A stretch of 34,983 nucleotides of DNA from an uncultured Allomuricauda sp. (GCF_937884665.1 NZ_CAKZYF010000198.1:1-34983), one strand, 5' to 3'. Positions 24,192 to 31,928 are shown, counted from the first letter of the stretch. Made by a program: numbers and translations. Notes: generated by a model not told the origin, from the sequence alone.

Positions 24192-25862
24192 ATGAAAGGA
24201 AGTTCACTTTTCCTAACTTTTATATTGCTCATCTTCAGTAGTTGTTTACAGGCTCAGCGAAACAAGAAAAAGGTGCCCGATGAAAAACCCCTTGAAATTG
24301 CACAAACCCCAAAATTGGTGGTAGGTATAGTAGTCGATCAAATGAGGTATGATTATCTAACCCGTTTTTGGAACCACTATGGTGAAGGCGGATTTAAACG
24401 ATTGGTCCGGGAAGGTTTTTCTTGTAAAAACCATCATTTTAATTATGCTCCTACAAGTACTGGTCCTGGCCATGCTTCGATTTACACGGGTACCACTCCC
24501 AAAATGCATGGGATTATTGCTAACAATTGGTATGATAAAACCCAGGACTTGGGGGTTTACTGCGCCGGAGACAGTAAGTACAATTCTGTAGGGACTTCTT
24601 CGAACGCTGGAAAGATGTCCCCGCACCGCATGCTCTCCACAACTGTTACCGATCAATTGCGTTTGCATACACAAAAACGGGGTAAAGTAATTGCGGTGGC
24701 TTTAAAGGATAGAGGGGCTGTATTGCCAGGTGGACATATGGCGAATGCAGCCTATTGGTTTGAAGGGAACGACTTAGGGAAATGGATTACCAGTACCTAT
24801 TATATGAATCAACTTCCCCAGTGGGTGATAAATTTTAATGCATCTGATGCGGTAAAACAGTATAAGAAAGCATGGACTACCTTAAAAGATATCAGTCTCT
24901 ATGTTGAAAGTGGTGCGGACAATAATGCGTATGAGACACCCTTTGAAGAGGAAGCAAGCCCAACATTCCCGCATAGTACCCCAAATCTTTTAAACAAAGA
25001 GAAAGATTTTGAAATATTGAAATATACTCCTTATGGAAATAGTATTACCACGGATTTTGCTCTGGAAGCACTGGAAAAAGAAGGTTTAGGAACTGATACT
25101 TCTACCGATTTTCTGGCGATAAGCTATTCAAGTACCGATTACATTGGTCATAAATATGGTGTAAATTCCAAAGAGATTCAAGATACCTATTTGCGATTAG
25201 ATTTGGATTTGGAGCGTATTCTGAAAACCCTGGACCAAAAGGTGGGAGTTGGGGAATATACCGTATTCTTGACCGCAGACCATGGAGCGGTCCATGTACC
25301 CGCTTACTTAAGGGACCAAAAAATTCCAGCGGGTTATATTGATATGGGCAGTATGCGTGGCAAGTTCAATGAATTTTTACGCTATAAGTACGGTACCATA
25401 GACGTAGTCAGGAATATCTCCAATTTCCAAGTGTTCTTAAATCACAAGGTTATTGAAAATTTGGATATTGATTTGGCGGATGCCCAAGAAGAAATTGCTT
25501 TAGAACTTTTGCGGTATGATAAAGTGAATACGGTATATACAGCATTTCAGATGTGGCAAAACGAATATACATCCGGTATTCCGTACATTTTGCAAAAAGG
25601 GTATAACCAAAAGCGTTCCGGGGATGTTCTTTTTGTGCCCAGGCCTGGGTTTGCCCAATATGGAAGAACAGGCTCTACCCATGGTTCTCCCATGATTTAT
25701 GATACCCACGTACCCTTGTTGTTCTTTGGGAAGGGAATCAAACAAGGAACTACTGTAAATAGAACCGAAATTCCTGATATCGCACCTACCATTTCAACTT
25801 TATTGGGCATGGCATTTCCTAATGGAACTACTGGGAAACCCATAGAAGCGGTTTTGGAATAG
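24192..25862 (+). CDS. pafA: PafA-type alkaline phosphatase family protein
   Basis: PafA enzymes are phosphate-irrepressible, threonine-nucleophile phosphatases of the alkaline phosphatase superfamily. They hydrolyse phosphate monoesters outside the cytoplasm. The 556-residue protein has a lipoprotein-like signal peptide (LIFSSC, Cys18). Visible active-site elements are the metal ligand Asp49 (VVDQMRYD), the nucleophile Thr90 in the TSTGPGH segment, Asn111 or Asn112 (IIANNWYD), and the Lys172/Arg174 pair in LKDRGAVLPGGH that marks PafA against PhoA. Further metal ligands are STDYIGHKYG, TADHGAVHVP and the terminal STHGSP. The start is the ATG at 24192; the TTG six codons earlier is not needed. 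The stop is only 10 nt from the end of the convergent lipoprotein gene, and no terminator was seen between them. Confidence 0.93.
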   Translation: MKGSSLFLTFILLIFSSCLQAQRNKKKVPDEKPLEIAQTPKLVVGIVVDQMRYDYLTRFWNHYGEGGFKRLVREGFSCKNHHFNYAPTSTGPGHASIYTGTTPKMHGIIANNWYDKTQDLGVYCAGDSKYNSVGTSSNAGKMSPHRMLSTTVTDQLRLHTQKRGKVIAVALKDRGAVLPGGHMANAAYWFEGNDLGKWITSTYYMNQLPQWVINFNASDAVKQYKKAWTTLKDISLYVESGADNNAYETPFEEEASPTFPHSTPNLLNKEKDFEILKYTPYGNSITTDFALEALEKEGLGTDTSTDFLAISYSSTDYIGHKYGVNSKEIQDTYLRLDLDLERILKTLDQKVGVGEYTVFLTADHGAVHVPAYLRDQKIPAGYIDMGSMRGKFNEFLRYKYGTIDVVRNISNFQVFLNHKVIENLDIDLADAQEEIALELLRYDKVNTVYTAFQMWQNEYTSGIPYILQKGYNQKRSGDVLFVPRPGFAQYGRTGSTHGSPMIYDTHVPLLFFGKGIKQGTTVNRTEIPDIAPTISTLLGMAFPNGTTGKPIEAVLE

Positions 25863-25872
25863 GGTCATATTT

Positions 25873-26334
25873 TTACTCCGGCAACTCAAAGGCATTTTCG
25901 AAATCCAATTGGACAATTTCAAATAGGTATTCTGTTTCACCTAACTTTTGAAAAGTTTTATCATCGGCTCGAAATAATTTTTTGTCAGTAAAACATTCTG
26001 TATTTGTTCCTGGCAAATTTCTTGCTGAGCATACGTATGCATTTCCATTGTCGAACTTTATCACCACTGAGTCCACTGATTTGGTCCTATTATTATTACA
26101 TCCAGAAAAGCCGCGGAAAAATTCAGAGGGATAAGAGCATTCTCTTGATGAAGAGGGATTAATCTCAGCCTTTTCAAATAAGTCTCCATTGACGTATAGT
26201 TCAAAAACGAAGCTGATGTTAGAAGAGTTACGCGTCGTGATATTATAGTCAACAAGCTCTGGTTCACTGGTACAGCCATTAAAGAGCACCAAGGAAAATA
26301 TTTTAAAAAGACATATCCTCTCAATTAATCGCAT
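25873..26334 (-). CDS. Small cysteine-rich lipoprotein, copy 2 of the tandem cassette
   Basis: The 153-residue protein has a signal peptide ending in the lipobox LFNGC with the lipidated Cys at residue 21. The acidic residues that follow (TSEPE) are of the type linked to surface export of lipoproteins in flavobacteria. It is a clear paralogue of the product of 26821-27288. The two share the lipobox-proximal EP-L segment, a C-x12-C pair (ECSYPSEF...SGC), the SVVIKFDNG-Y-C segment, a fourth cysteine and the identical ending DFENAFELPE. I do not recognise a named family. Its ATG overlaps the stop of the upstream protease fragment by 10 nt, exactly as in copy 1. A role as inhibitor, immunity-like or docking partner of the protease is inference from this coupling. 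Confidence 0.8.
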   Translation of the reverse strand: MRLIERICLFKIFSLVLFNGCTSEPELVDYNITTRNSSNISFVFELYVNGDLFEKAEINPSSSRECSYPSEFFRGFSGCNNNRTKSVDSVVIKFDNGNAYVCSARNLPGTNTECFTDKKLFRADDKTFQKLGETEYLFEIVQLDFENAFELPE

Positions 26335-26798
26335 GTCCTTTGGTTTTGCCGCGCCACATCCATATAGCTGAAAATTTCGGTTAATTCATAGGTCGTGACT
26401 CCCAAAGGACGGTTCGCATTCAACTTATTTCTCCATGTACTGAAGCTCCTACTTTGGTTTAATGCATCTTGAATTTGCCTGAGCGTATAACCATTAACTT
26501 CATCATTTGGATAATTATCGTCCACAGTATTTTGGTTATGTACATCTATCAAATCTATTACGATAGGGGTATATTCGTCCATCTTATCTGGTGATTCCTC
26601 TTGTTTATCAAGATTCCACCCATCGTAATCTGTTCTAGTATCCCTAAAATAACTATTATCAAACCTATCGTACCTATCATTGGTCACAACGGTCTCCACT
26701 CCTTCGGCCCAGCTTTCCATAAGTATGTTCCTTCTACAGCTTCTGGCAAGAACTGAGAAAATGCTTGGGATGGACAAGTTTGTATATTGAATCGGCAT
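26325..26798 (-). pseudogene. C-terminal fragment of the HExxH protease (orphan cassette or remnant)
   Basis: The 157-codon open frame matches residues about 476-618 of the full-length protein encoded at 27279-29135. It starts after the HExxH motif, so it lacks the catalytic histidines, but it keeps the ESWAEG acidic segment. It has no signal peptide. The first roughly 30 matching codons (FSVLARSCRR...TNDRY) are identical at DNA level. Beyond that, protein identity falls to a little over half by eye, yet the frame remains open and landmarks are kept (MDEY-PIVIDL-D, VNGYTL-QIQ-AL, TWRNKLN--RP-GV, QN--TC). About a dozen N-terminal residues (MPIQYTNLS) come from spacer sequence. It may be a remnant of duplication or a silent donor cassette. 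Translation is possible but unproven. Confidence 0.65.
26671..26764. repeat. 94-bp perfect direct repeat, copy within the fragment
   Basis: Identical base for base to 27619-27712. It encodes about 30 residues just downstream of the HExxH position, including ESWAEG. The start-to-start distance is 948 bp. The match stops abruptly on both sides. Confidence 0.95.
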
Positions 26799-26820
26799 AT
26801 GATACTTGTTTTATTCATAT

Positions 26821-27288
26821 TTACTCCGGCAACTCAAAGGCGTTTTCAAAGTCTTTTTGGCTAATAGAAACCTGGAAGATATTCTCACCAATTTCTTCAA
26901 AAGTGTCTGTATGACTGGTGTAAAAATCTCTAGCACAAAAGTTCTGAATGCTTAATGCTTCGTCGACGCAGATATATCCTCTTCCATTATCGAAGACTAT
27001 GCGTAACGAGTCTACGCCCCTGGAATTATTATTTAAACATCCTCGAATTCCTAAAAAAGATTCTGATTTATAAGAACACTTGTATTCTTCAGATTCACTC
27101 AAACTAAATTCATCATAAATTCTAGGGGTTCCAAAATCATTGTAAAACATTGAGATGGTGAACGATTTTCCAGAAGTATTTACAAAAACAACGGTGTATT
27201 CAGGCAAATCAGGTTCGTCTGTACACGAGGTCAGATTCAAAAATAGAGCAGAAATGAATAAAATAGCAGTTCGAAGCCTTATTTGCAT
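26821..27288 (-). CDS. Small cysteine-rich lipoprotein, copy 1 of the tandem cassette
   Basis: The 155-residue protein has a signal peptide with lipobox LNLTSC (lipidated Cys22), followed by TDEPD, an acidic stretch consistent with surface display. After the lipobox it has a beta-rich body (YTVVFVNTSGKSFTISMFY), a C-x12-C pair (KCSYKSES...RGC), VDSLRIVFDNGRGYIC and a fourth Cys (NFCARD). The end is DFENAFELPE. Because four cysteines are at conserved places in both paralogues, two disulfides are plausible. The ATG overlaps the stop of the full-length protease gene by 10 nt (frame-shifted overlap), which implies tight co-expression. No homologous family is recognised. Confidence 0.82.
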   Translation of the reverse strand: MQIRLRTAILFISALFLNLTSCTDEPDLPEYTVVFVNTSGKSFTISMFYNDFGTPRIYDEFSLSESEEYKCSYKSESFLGIRGCLNNNSRGVDSLRIVFDNGRGYICVDEALSIQNFCARDFYTSHTDTFEEIGENIFQVSISQKDFENAFELPE

Positions 27289-29135
27289 GTCTGGGGATTT
27301 TGCGGTATTTGGTCCATATATTTGAACAAGATGTTTAATTCTGCCGTGGAAACACCATTGGGTCTAATACTGTTAAGCTTATTCCGCCAGGTATTTGGAT
27401 ATCTACTTCCTTTAAGGGCTGACTGTATTTGTTGTAAAGTGTAACCATTAACTTTATCAACGGGCCATTTACTGTCTCTAACATTTTGATTAAAGTTATC
27501 CACTAAATCAATTACTATCGGTGAATATTCATCCATTGCTGTTGCTTTTTGTCTTTGTATATCACTATTCCAACCCAAATTTTGTAAATCACTATAAAAA
27601 CCAGGTTGCAACTTATTATACCTATCATTGGTCACAACGGTCTCCACTCCTTCGGCCCAGCTTTCCATAAGTATGTTCCTTCTACAGCTTCTGGCAAGAA
27701 CTGAGAAAATGCCTGGGTCCATCTCTCGGTGGCCAGCATGCGTAAGTTCATGAACGGTAGTTGCGTAAACGCCGTCACTTCCGCGATATCGACCATTACG
27801 TATTCTAGTAACCCTTAAATCCGAATATAAGATATTAATCGCAGGCCTGTGTTCTGAACTGACATCCCTGTTATACTTTGCACTAATCGTACAATATCTT
27901 GGCCTGCTAAGACGGTATCGCGGTACAACCCTTGTATAATAATCATAAGCGGCATTATGTACCAGGGCATAGAACTTGCCCCTACCGTATGAAAAATGTT
28001 GGTTCCATGCTCTTCTTTTATATCTGCGTGTACCTCTATGTTTGGCCCTTACAAAAATAGAACCTGCCATTACTCGAAATCTTTGGGGGCTGTTAAAATG
28101 CACTGCGTATTTTACCCGTTTGGTTCGGGTTCTTCGGGTCTTAAAATTACCATTCTGGTCAGTGCGCGCCCTTCTTATGACCAACATGCCCCATTTGCGA
28201 ACCTTTACCTCAGCTCCTGCCACGCCTACGCTACGGTTCACCGCATCTTCCTGCACGGTGATACGCCCACTGGGGCGCCATCTGCGGCGACTGGCCATTT
28301 CTTCTTGTACCAGCATGGTTTCCACCGAGGTCAGGTCTATGATCAAATCCTTTTGCATAAATCCCATTTGGGAAGCCTCTTGGTAGGTATACTTGGTTGC
28401 AGTGGAATCATTTGGGAGGAAAAAACGCAATGCGTCCAATTCCTCTTCTTCCAGATTATTGGTAAGTTTTAGGGCTTCCAATTCCAAATATTCAAAGACT
28501 TCACCGCTATCGTCTACCGTTAATATATCCTTTGTAGTTTTGTTCAGGGGCTGTTTTACTGCTATCTCACCTTCTTCCAGGACGTCCTTGTCATCCATTT
28601 CCGGTGCAAAATAGAAGTTATCCAATCGCTCCCGTTCTATGTCTTCGGGCATGTTGTAATCATACGGGACCACAGCATACAAATACGAAAATCCATCCAG
28701 GGTTCCGTCCCCTTCCAGCTCTGGGTCATCATAAAAATCGCCTTCCTCCTCTATCGCAAAATGCAAGGGTATATTCGAGACCTGTAGTACAGTGTCTTGT
28801 ATGATGCGTTCGTGTTCCAGACTGTCCTTGGGCAAAAATCGATAATAGTAATGGGACGGAATGATTTCAACCGCCTTCTCTACCTTAAAGGTCTTGGCCA
28901 ATTTGCTGTTTTTAGAATTATTTTTCAGATTCAACAGGAGATTGTCAAAAGCGGTCTGCATGTTTTTTGCGGTGTAAGGGATTTCGAGTTCCTTTCCAAG
29001 AACTACCGCTTGCCTGTCGACTTTTTCTGCAGAAGATTCCAAGGTCACTAGCGGTGTTTCCTCATTTTGACAAGATATATGCATAAGCATCAATACTATT
29101 GGGAGTAGTGATTGATTGTTTTTCAAGCATCTCAT
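27279..29135 (-). CDS. Surface lipoprotein with regulatory-like domain and HExxH metalloprotease motif
   Basis: Starting at the ATG at 29135 (a TTG nine codons earlier is possible), the product has 618 residues. The signal peptide ends near Cys22 (HISC, a relaxed lipobox) followed by QNEE. Residues about 90-165 hold a pattern I associate with a family of Bacteroidota lipoproteins (RFLPKDSLEHE, DTVLQVSNIPLHF, GDFYDDP, YAVVPYDYNMP). The N-terminal half is acidic. Residues about 288-350 resemble a carboxypeptidase-regulatory-like beta-sandwich (GRITVQED, VAGAEVKV, TDQNGNF). The region 280-430 is strikingly basic. HELTH lies at 462-466 with a candidate third ligand Glu491 or Glu495 (ESWAEG), a gluzincin-like arrangement. 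A variable C-terminal part follows. It is probably a surface zinc peptidase; the substrate is unknown. The downstream lipoprotein start overlaps its stop by 10 nt. Confidence 0.82.
   Translation of the reverse strand: MRCLKNNQSLLPIVLMLMHISCQNEETPLVTLESSAEKVDRQAVVLGKELEIPYTAKNMQTAFDNLLLNLKNNSKNSKLAKTFKVEKAVEIIPSHYYYRFLPKDSLEHERIIQDTVLQVSNIPLHFAIEEEGDFYDDPELEGDGTLDGFSYLYAVVPYDYNMPEDIERERLDNFYFAPEMDDKDVLEEGEIAVKQPLNKTTKDILTVDDSGEVFEYLELEALKLTNNLEEEELDALRFFLPNDSTATKYTYQEASQMGFMQKDLIIDLTSVETMLVQEEMASRRRWRPSGRITVQEDAVNRSVGVAGAEVKVRKWGMLVIRRARTDQNGNFKTRRTRTKRVKYAVHFNSPQRFRVMAGSIFVRAKHRGTRRYKRRAWNQHFSYGRGKFYALVHNAAYDYYTRVVPRYRLSRPRYCTISAKYNRDVSSEHRPAINILYSDLRVTRIRNGRYRGSDGVYATTVHELTHAGHREMDPGIFSVLARSCRRNILMESWAEGVETVVTNDRYNKLQPGFYSDLQNLGWNSDIQRQKATAMDEYSPIVIDLVDNFNQNVRDSKWPVDKVNGYTLQQIQSALKGSRYPNTWRNKLNSIRPNGVSTAELNILFKYMDQIPQNPQTCK
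27619..27712. repeat. 94-bp perfect direct repeat, copy within the full-length protease gene
   Basis: Partner of 26671-26764, identical over 94 bp. Here it follows directly after the HExxH-coding region. The base after the repeat differs, a further TGGG matches, and then similarity is lost. Confidence 0.95.
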
Positions 29136-29307
29136 AGAATCAGTTTTTTGGTTACTATTCAATTGAGAGGTCGATGTGCTCTTGGTGTTTTCTTATTTAT
29201 TGCTCATAAGTAAATTCCTTCTTTTTTATAAGAAAATAACATGTAAATTGATGGATGCCCCTTTTGAATTGACGAATGTGGTCCAGGGAAGATTCAGTGT
29301 TGTTCTA

Positions 29308-30159
29308 TTACCCTTGGGAGATTTTGGAAAAAATACCTTTCCATCGCAATTTTCGGATAAAGGTGCCTTCACGAGGAGTAACATAATGTGGTTGATTCTG
29401 GATAGCGGCCTTCATATGACCCGTTATTATCCGAAAGAACAACCCAGGTCTTTTCATTTGCCATGCCATTTTTAACGCGGCGATCTTGGTAAGAAGCATG
29501 CCATAGCGCATCCTGTACAGTGCTTCTCCCTTGGCCCGACTACTTTTTGTACTATAGCCATGGCCTGTAGGTCGAAGGTGTTTTACTTGCAAGGACGAAT
29601 CGGTAAGCGTTTCAAAATCATGATATTGCGCCAAAAGCACGTCAACAGTATCCCAGCCAACCCCGGGCCTAAGCCCTCCTATCTTTTCAAAGCATGTTTT
29701 GTGATAAAGTTTTATCGGGCCACGGATATGGTTTTTGTTGGCAATGTTTTCAAACACCCATTTTTCTCCTTTTTTGATGTAGAGGAGTCCGGAACACATA
29801 CCGAGTTTCCGATTGTCCTGAAAACGACTGTGCATTTCTTCAAAATAATGGGAAGGCAAAATGATGTCCGCGTCAAATTTTCCGATTAAATCATAATCTG
29901 ACGCATGGTTTAACCCAAAATTGAAGGTGTCCACAACTTTTTTTCCAGGGATATGCTTGTTTTCTGATTTTCTTTGAAGCGCAGAAATCCAAGGGTGTTT
30001 CTTCGCGTAGGTCTGGGCAATTTGAAATGTGGTATCCCGGGAATTATCGTCCACAACAATAAGCTCATCGGGTTGATGGGTCTGTCCCACAAAAGAATCC
30101 AAACACAAGGAAAGGTGATTTTCCTCATTATGGGCCGGGATGATGATGCTTATTCGCAT
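29308..30159 (-). CDS. Glycosyltransferase family 2 protein
   Basis: The 283-residue protein has a GT-A fold N-terminus: ISIIIPAHNEE (residues 3-13), the nucleotide-binding VVDDNSRD (Asp37/Asp38), and the metal-binding DxD at 96-98 (GKFDADIIL). Later it has FEKIGGLRPGVGWDTVD, the acceptor-site region typical of family 2 enzymes. There are no long transmembrane helices, only a moderately hydrophobic basic C-terminus, so it is a soluble or peripheral inverting glycosyltransferase. Its ATG is 3 nt after the stop of the methyltransferase gene, so both are in one operon, with a FabH-like ketosynthase gene upstream. Donor and acceptor are unknown. About 145 bp without features separate it from the protease gene. 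Confidence 0.93.
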   Translation of the reverse strand: MRISIIIPAHNEENHLSLCLDSFVGQTHQPDELIVVDDNSRDTTFQIAQTYAKKHPWISALQRKSENKHIPGKKVVDTFNFGLNHASDYDLIGKFDADIILPSHYFEEMHSRFQDNRKLGMCSGLLYIKKGEKWVFENIANKNHIRGPIKLYHKTCFEKIGGLRPGVGWDTVDVLLAQYHDFETLTDSSLQVKHLRPTGHGYSTKSSRAKGEALYRMRYGMLLTKIAALKMAWQMKRPGLFFRIITGHMKAAIQNQPHYVTPREGTFIRKLRWKGIFSKISQG

Positions 30160-30162
30160 GGG

Positions 30163-30681
30163 CTAACGTTCGGCATAAACCATGTAATATCTCGGAGTGA
30201 TTAAACGGAGTATGGGACGTATTCCCAATTTTTTTGCAGGGTTGGTCCATTTGGTACTATCTTTTATGGTCCAACCGGCTTTTTCCAGCAGCCAATCGAA
30301 TTGCCAATCCTCAAATTCGTGATAATGGCAATCCCATGGGTCGGTTTTGCTGCGATAGGCCGATGAGAACCAAAGTCGCATGGGAATGCTGGCCACCAAC
30401 TTCTTAGCTTTCATCTCGCGAAGGATATTGAAAGGGGCTACCATATGCTCGAAAATTTCAAAAGCTGTGACCACATCAGCGTCCGATTTTTGAACAGTTG
30501 AAAGATCCACGTCCAAATCTTCACCTTGGGTATTGGCTACCCGGTACCCGTGTTCTTTCATGATCTTTGAAAAGGGATTGTCAACTCCCAAATCCAAAAT
30601 GGATGCGGACACGGGAACATGTTTTTGCAAGAAAGCTAAAGTATGTTTATATCTCTTGTTTGGAAAGTTATTTTCGTACAT
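30163..30681 (-). CDS. Class I SAM-dependent methyltransferase
   Basis: The 172-residue protein is a small Rossmann-type methyltransferase. Motif I is ILDLGVDNPFSKIM (residues 28-41), with a Gly-poor variant of the usual E/DxGxGxG. Motif II is an acidic strand end (GEDLDVDL), and motif IV/post-motif is VVTAFEIFEHMVAPFNILREM. The loop resembling NPPY in N-methyltransferases is absent, so O- or C-methylation is more likely (inference). The C-terminal helix ends in RYYMVYAER. The degenerate glycine motif is noteworthy but occurs in related cell-surface methyltransferases. It lies 3 nt upstream of the glycosyltransferase start and about 150 nt downstream of the ketosynthase stop; all three are probably co-transcribed. 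Confidence 0.87.
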   Translation of the reverse strand: MYENNFPNKRYKHTLAFLQKHVPVSASILDLGVDNPFSKIMKEHGYRVANTQGEDLDVDLSTVQKSDADVVTAFEIFEHMVAPFNILREMKAKKLVASIPMRLWFSSAYRSKTDPWDCHYHEFEDWQFDWLLEKAGWTIKDSTKWTNPAKKLGIRPILRLITPRYYMVYAER

Positions 30682-30833
30682 CGGCTAAAATTCCAAAAAA
30701 CCGACAACAAATCCTAATTATACGAAATTGGTAGGGGTATGCTTTCCATCCAATTTTACCAAGTAGGGCAAATCGATTGAATTACTTTCTTTTCCTGTTT
30801 TGGAGATGATAAAAGAAGTTTGGGTTTTTTGTC

Positions 30834-31889
30834 TCAAATTCGATAAACAATGGCATTAATGTTCATGCCAGCACCCACACTGGCGAAGATGACCACATCC
30901 CCCTTTTTTGTGTCGTGGCCTTCCAGTTCTCCTTTCCGTACTAAATCAAACAGGGTAGGGATGGTCGCCACCGAACTGTTCCCTAGCTTATGGATACTCA
31001 TGGGCATAATGTCTTGTGGCACGGGTTTTCCATATAATTTGTAAAATCGCTTGATAATGGCTTCATCCATTTTTTCATTCGCCTGATGGATAAATATCTT
31101 TTTCACCTGATCAATACCTATACCACTTTCTTCCAAGCAAGTGGCCATGGCCTTGGGAACATGGGTGCAGGCAAATTCATAAATTTTTCTGCCGTGCATC
31201 TTTATGTAGCGTGTATTGTCGCATCCCGCTTCATTGTAGGTTTTATCAAAAAATAGGAAGTACGCTTCACCATTGGCATGGGTTACGGATGCATGACTCA
31301 GTATTTCTCCCGAGCTGTCGCGCTCAATTACGGCAGCGCCCGCACCGTCTGAATAGATCATACTGTCCCTATCGTGTTCGTCGATTATGCGCGACAAGGT
31401 CTCGCCTCCTATGACCAGGCATTTTTTTGCCATTCCGCTATGGATGTAAGCTGATGCCTGGATTACCCCTTCTATCCATCCTGGACATCCAAAAATCATA
31501 TCGTAGGCAACACACTTTGGATTTTTGATTTGAAGTAAATGCTTGACCCTCGTCGCTAAACTTGGTAGTGTATCTCCTTGAATTTTACCAGGGGTCAAAT
31601 CCCCAAAGTTATGTGCAAATATGATGTAATCCAGTTCTTCCTTGTCAATTCCTGCATCTTGGATCGCCTTTTGGGCCGCTAAATATCCCAGGTCAGATGT
31701 TTTTTGGTTTGGTTTGGCATAACGTCTTTCTGCAATACCGGTAATCGATTTGAATTTTTCAATGATTACCGTGTTTTCCATACCAAATGATAAACCATCT
31801 GTTCCCAGAAAGTCATGCTCCAAAAAATCTTCGTTTTTAGTAACTATAGATGGGATATAACTACCGGTACCTGTAATACCTATCTTCAT
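30834..31889 (-). CDS. 3-oxoacyl-ACP synthase III (FabH-like) family protein
   Basis: FabH-type enzymes perform decarboxylative Claisen condensation between an acyl-CoA starter and malonyl-ACP, or in some cases acyl transfer. The 351-residue protein carries the complete Cys-His-Asn triad: Cys135 (FGCPGW), His268 (FIHQANEKM) and Asn304 (KLGNSSVATIPT). The GVGAGM-like terminal loop is FASVGAGMN. It is longer than housekeeping FabH (about 320-335), mainly through an insertion near residues 22-45 (LEHDFLGTDGLSFGMENTVI) and another around 205-225. The active-site context differs from standard FabH (DMIFGCPGWIEGV versus the usual D..AACSGF). It is therefore likely a specialised ketosynthase, perhaps for a secondary or surface lipid. 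A 26-bp palindrome lies 40 nt upstream. Confidence 0.92.
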   Translation of the reverse strand: MKIGITGTGSYIPSIVTKNEDFLEHDFLGTDGLSFGMENTVIIEKFKSITGIAERRYAKPNQKTSDLGYLAAQKAIQDAGIDKEELDYIIFAHNFGDLTPGKIQGDTLPSLATRVKHLLQIKNPKCVAYDMIFGCPGWIEGVIQASAYIHSGMAKKCLVIGGETLSRIIDEHDRDSMIYSDGAGAAVIERDSSGEILSHASVTHANGEAYFLFFDKTYNEAGCDNTRYIKMHGRKIYEFACTHVPKAMATCLEESGIGIDQVKKIFIHQANEKMDEAIIKRFYKLYGKPVPQDIMPMSIHKLGNSSVATIPTLFDLVRKGELEGHDTKKGDVVIFASVGAGMNINAIVYRI

Positions 31890-31928
31890 GTCGAGGTTTT
31901 AAAACCACAAGTTACATTTGAACCGCCG

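Noticed and set aside
25863..25872. Possible terminator between pafA and the convergent lipoprotein gene
   Set aside because: Only 10 bp lie between the stops, and no inverted repeat with T-tract was found in or around the gap.
27976..28472. Two overlapping plus-strand frames of 136 and 158 codons inside the protease gene
   Set aside because: They are antisense to the basic region of the protease, where Arg-rich codons create few stops on the other strand. No start context or motif supports them.
25873..29135. Integrated mobile element carrying the protease-lipoprotein cassettes
   Set aside because: No transposase, integrase, terminal inverted repeats or tRNA attachment site is present at either edge. 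The region looks more AT-rich than its neighbours, but I did not compute this.
30718..30833. Minus-strand frame after the FabH-like gene that reads like protein (SFIISKTGKESNSIDLPYLVK) and stops at 30718
   Set aside because: About 35 codons with no ATG, only a TTG start overlapping the FabH-like stop. It could be a gene remnant, but nothing recognisable matches and the length is too short to support.
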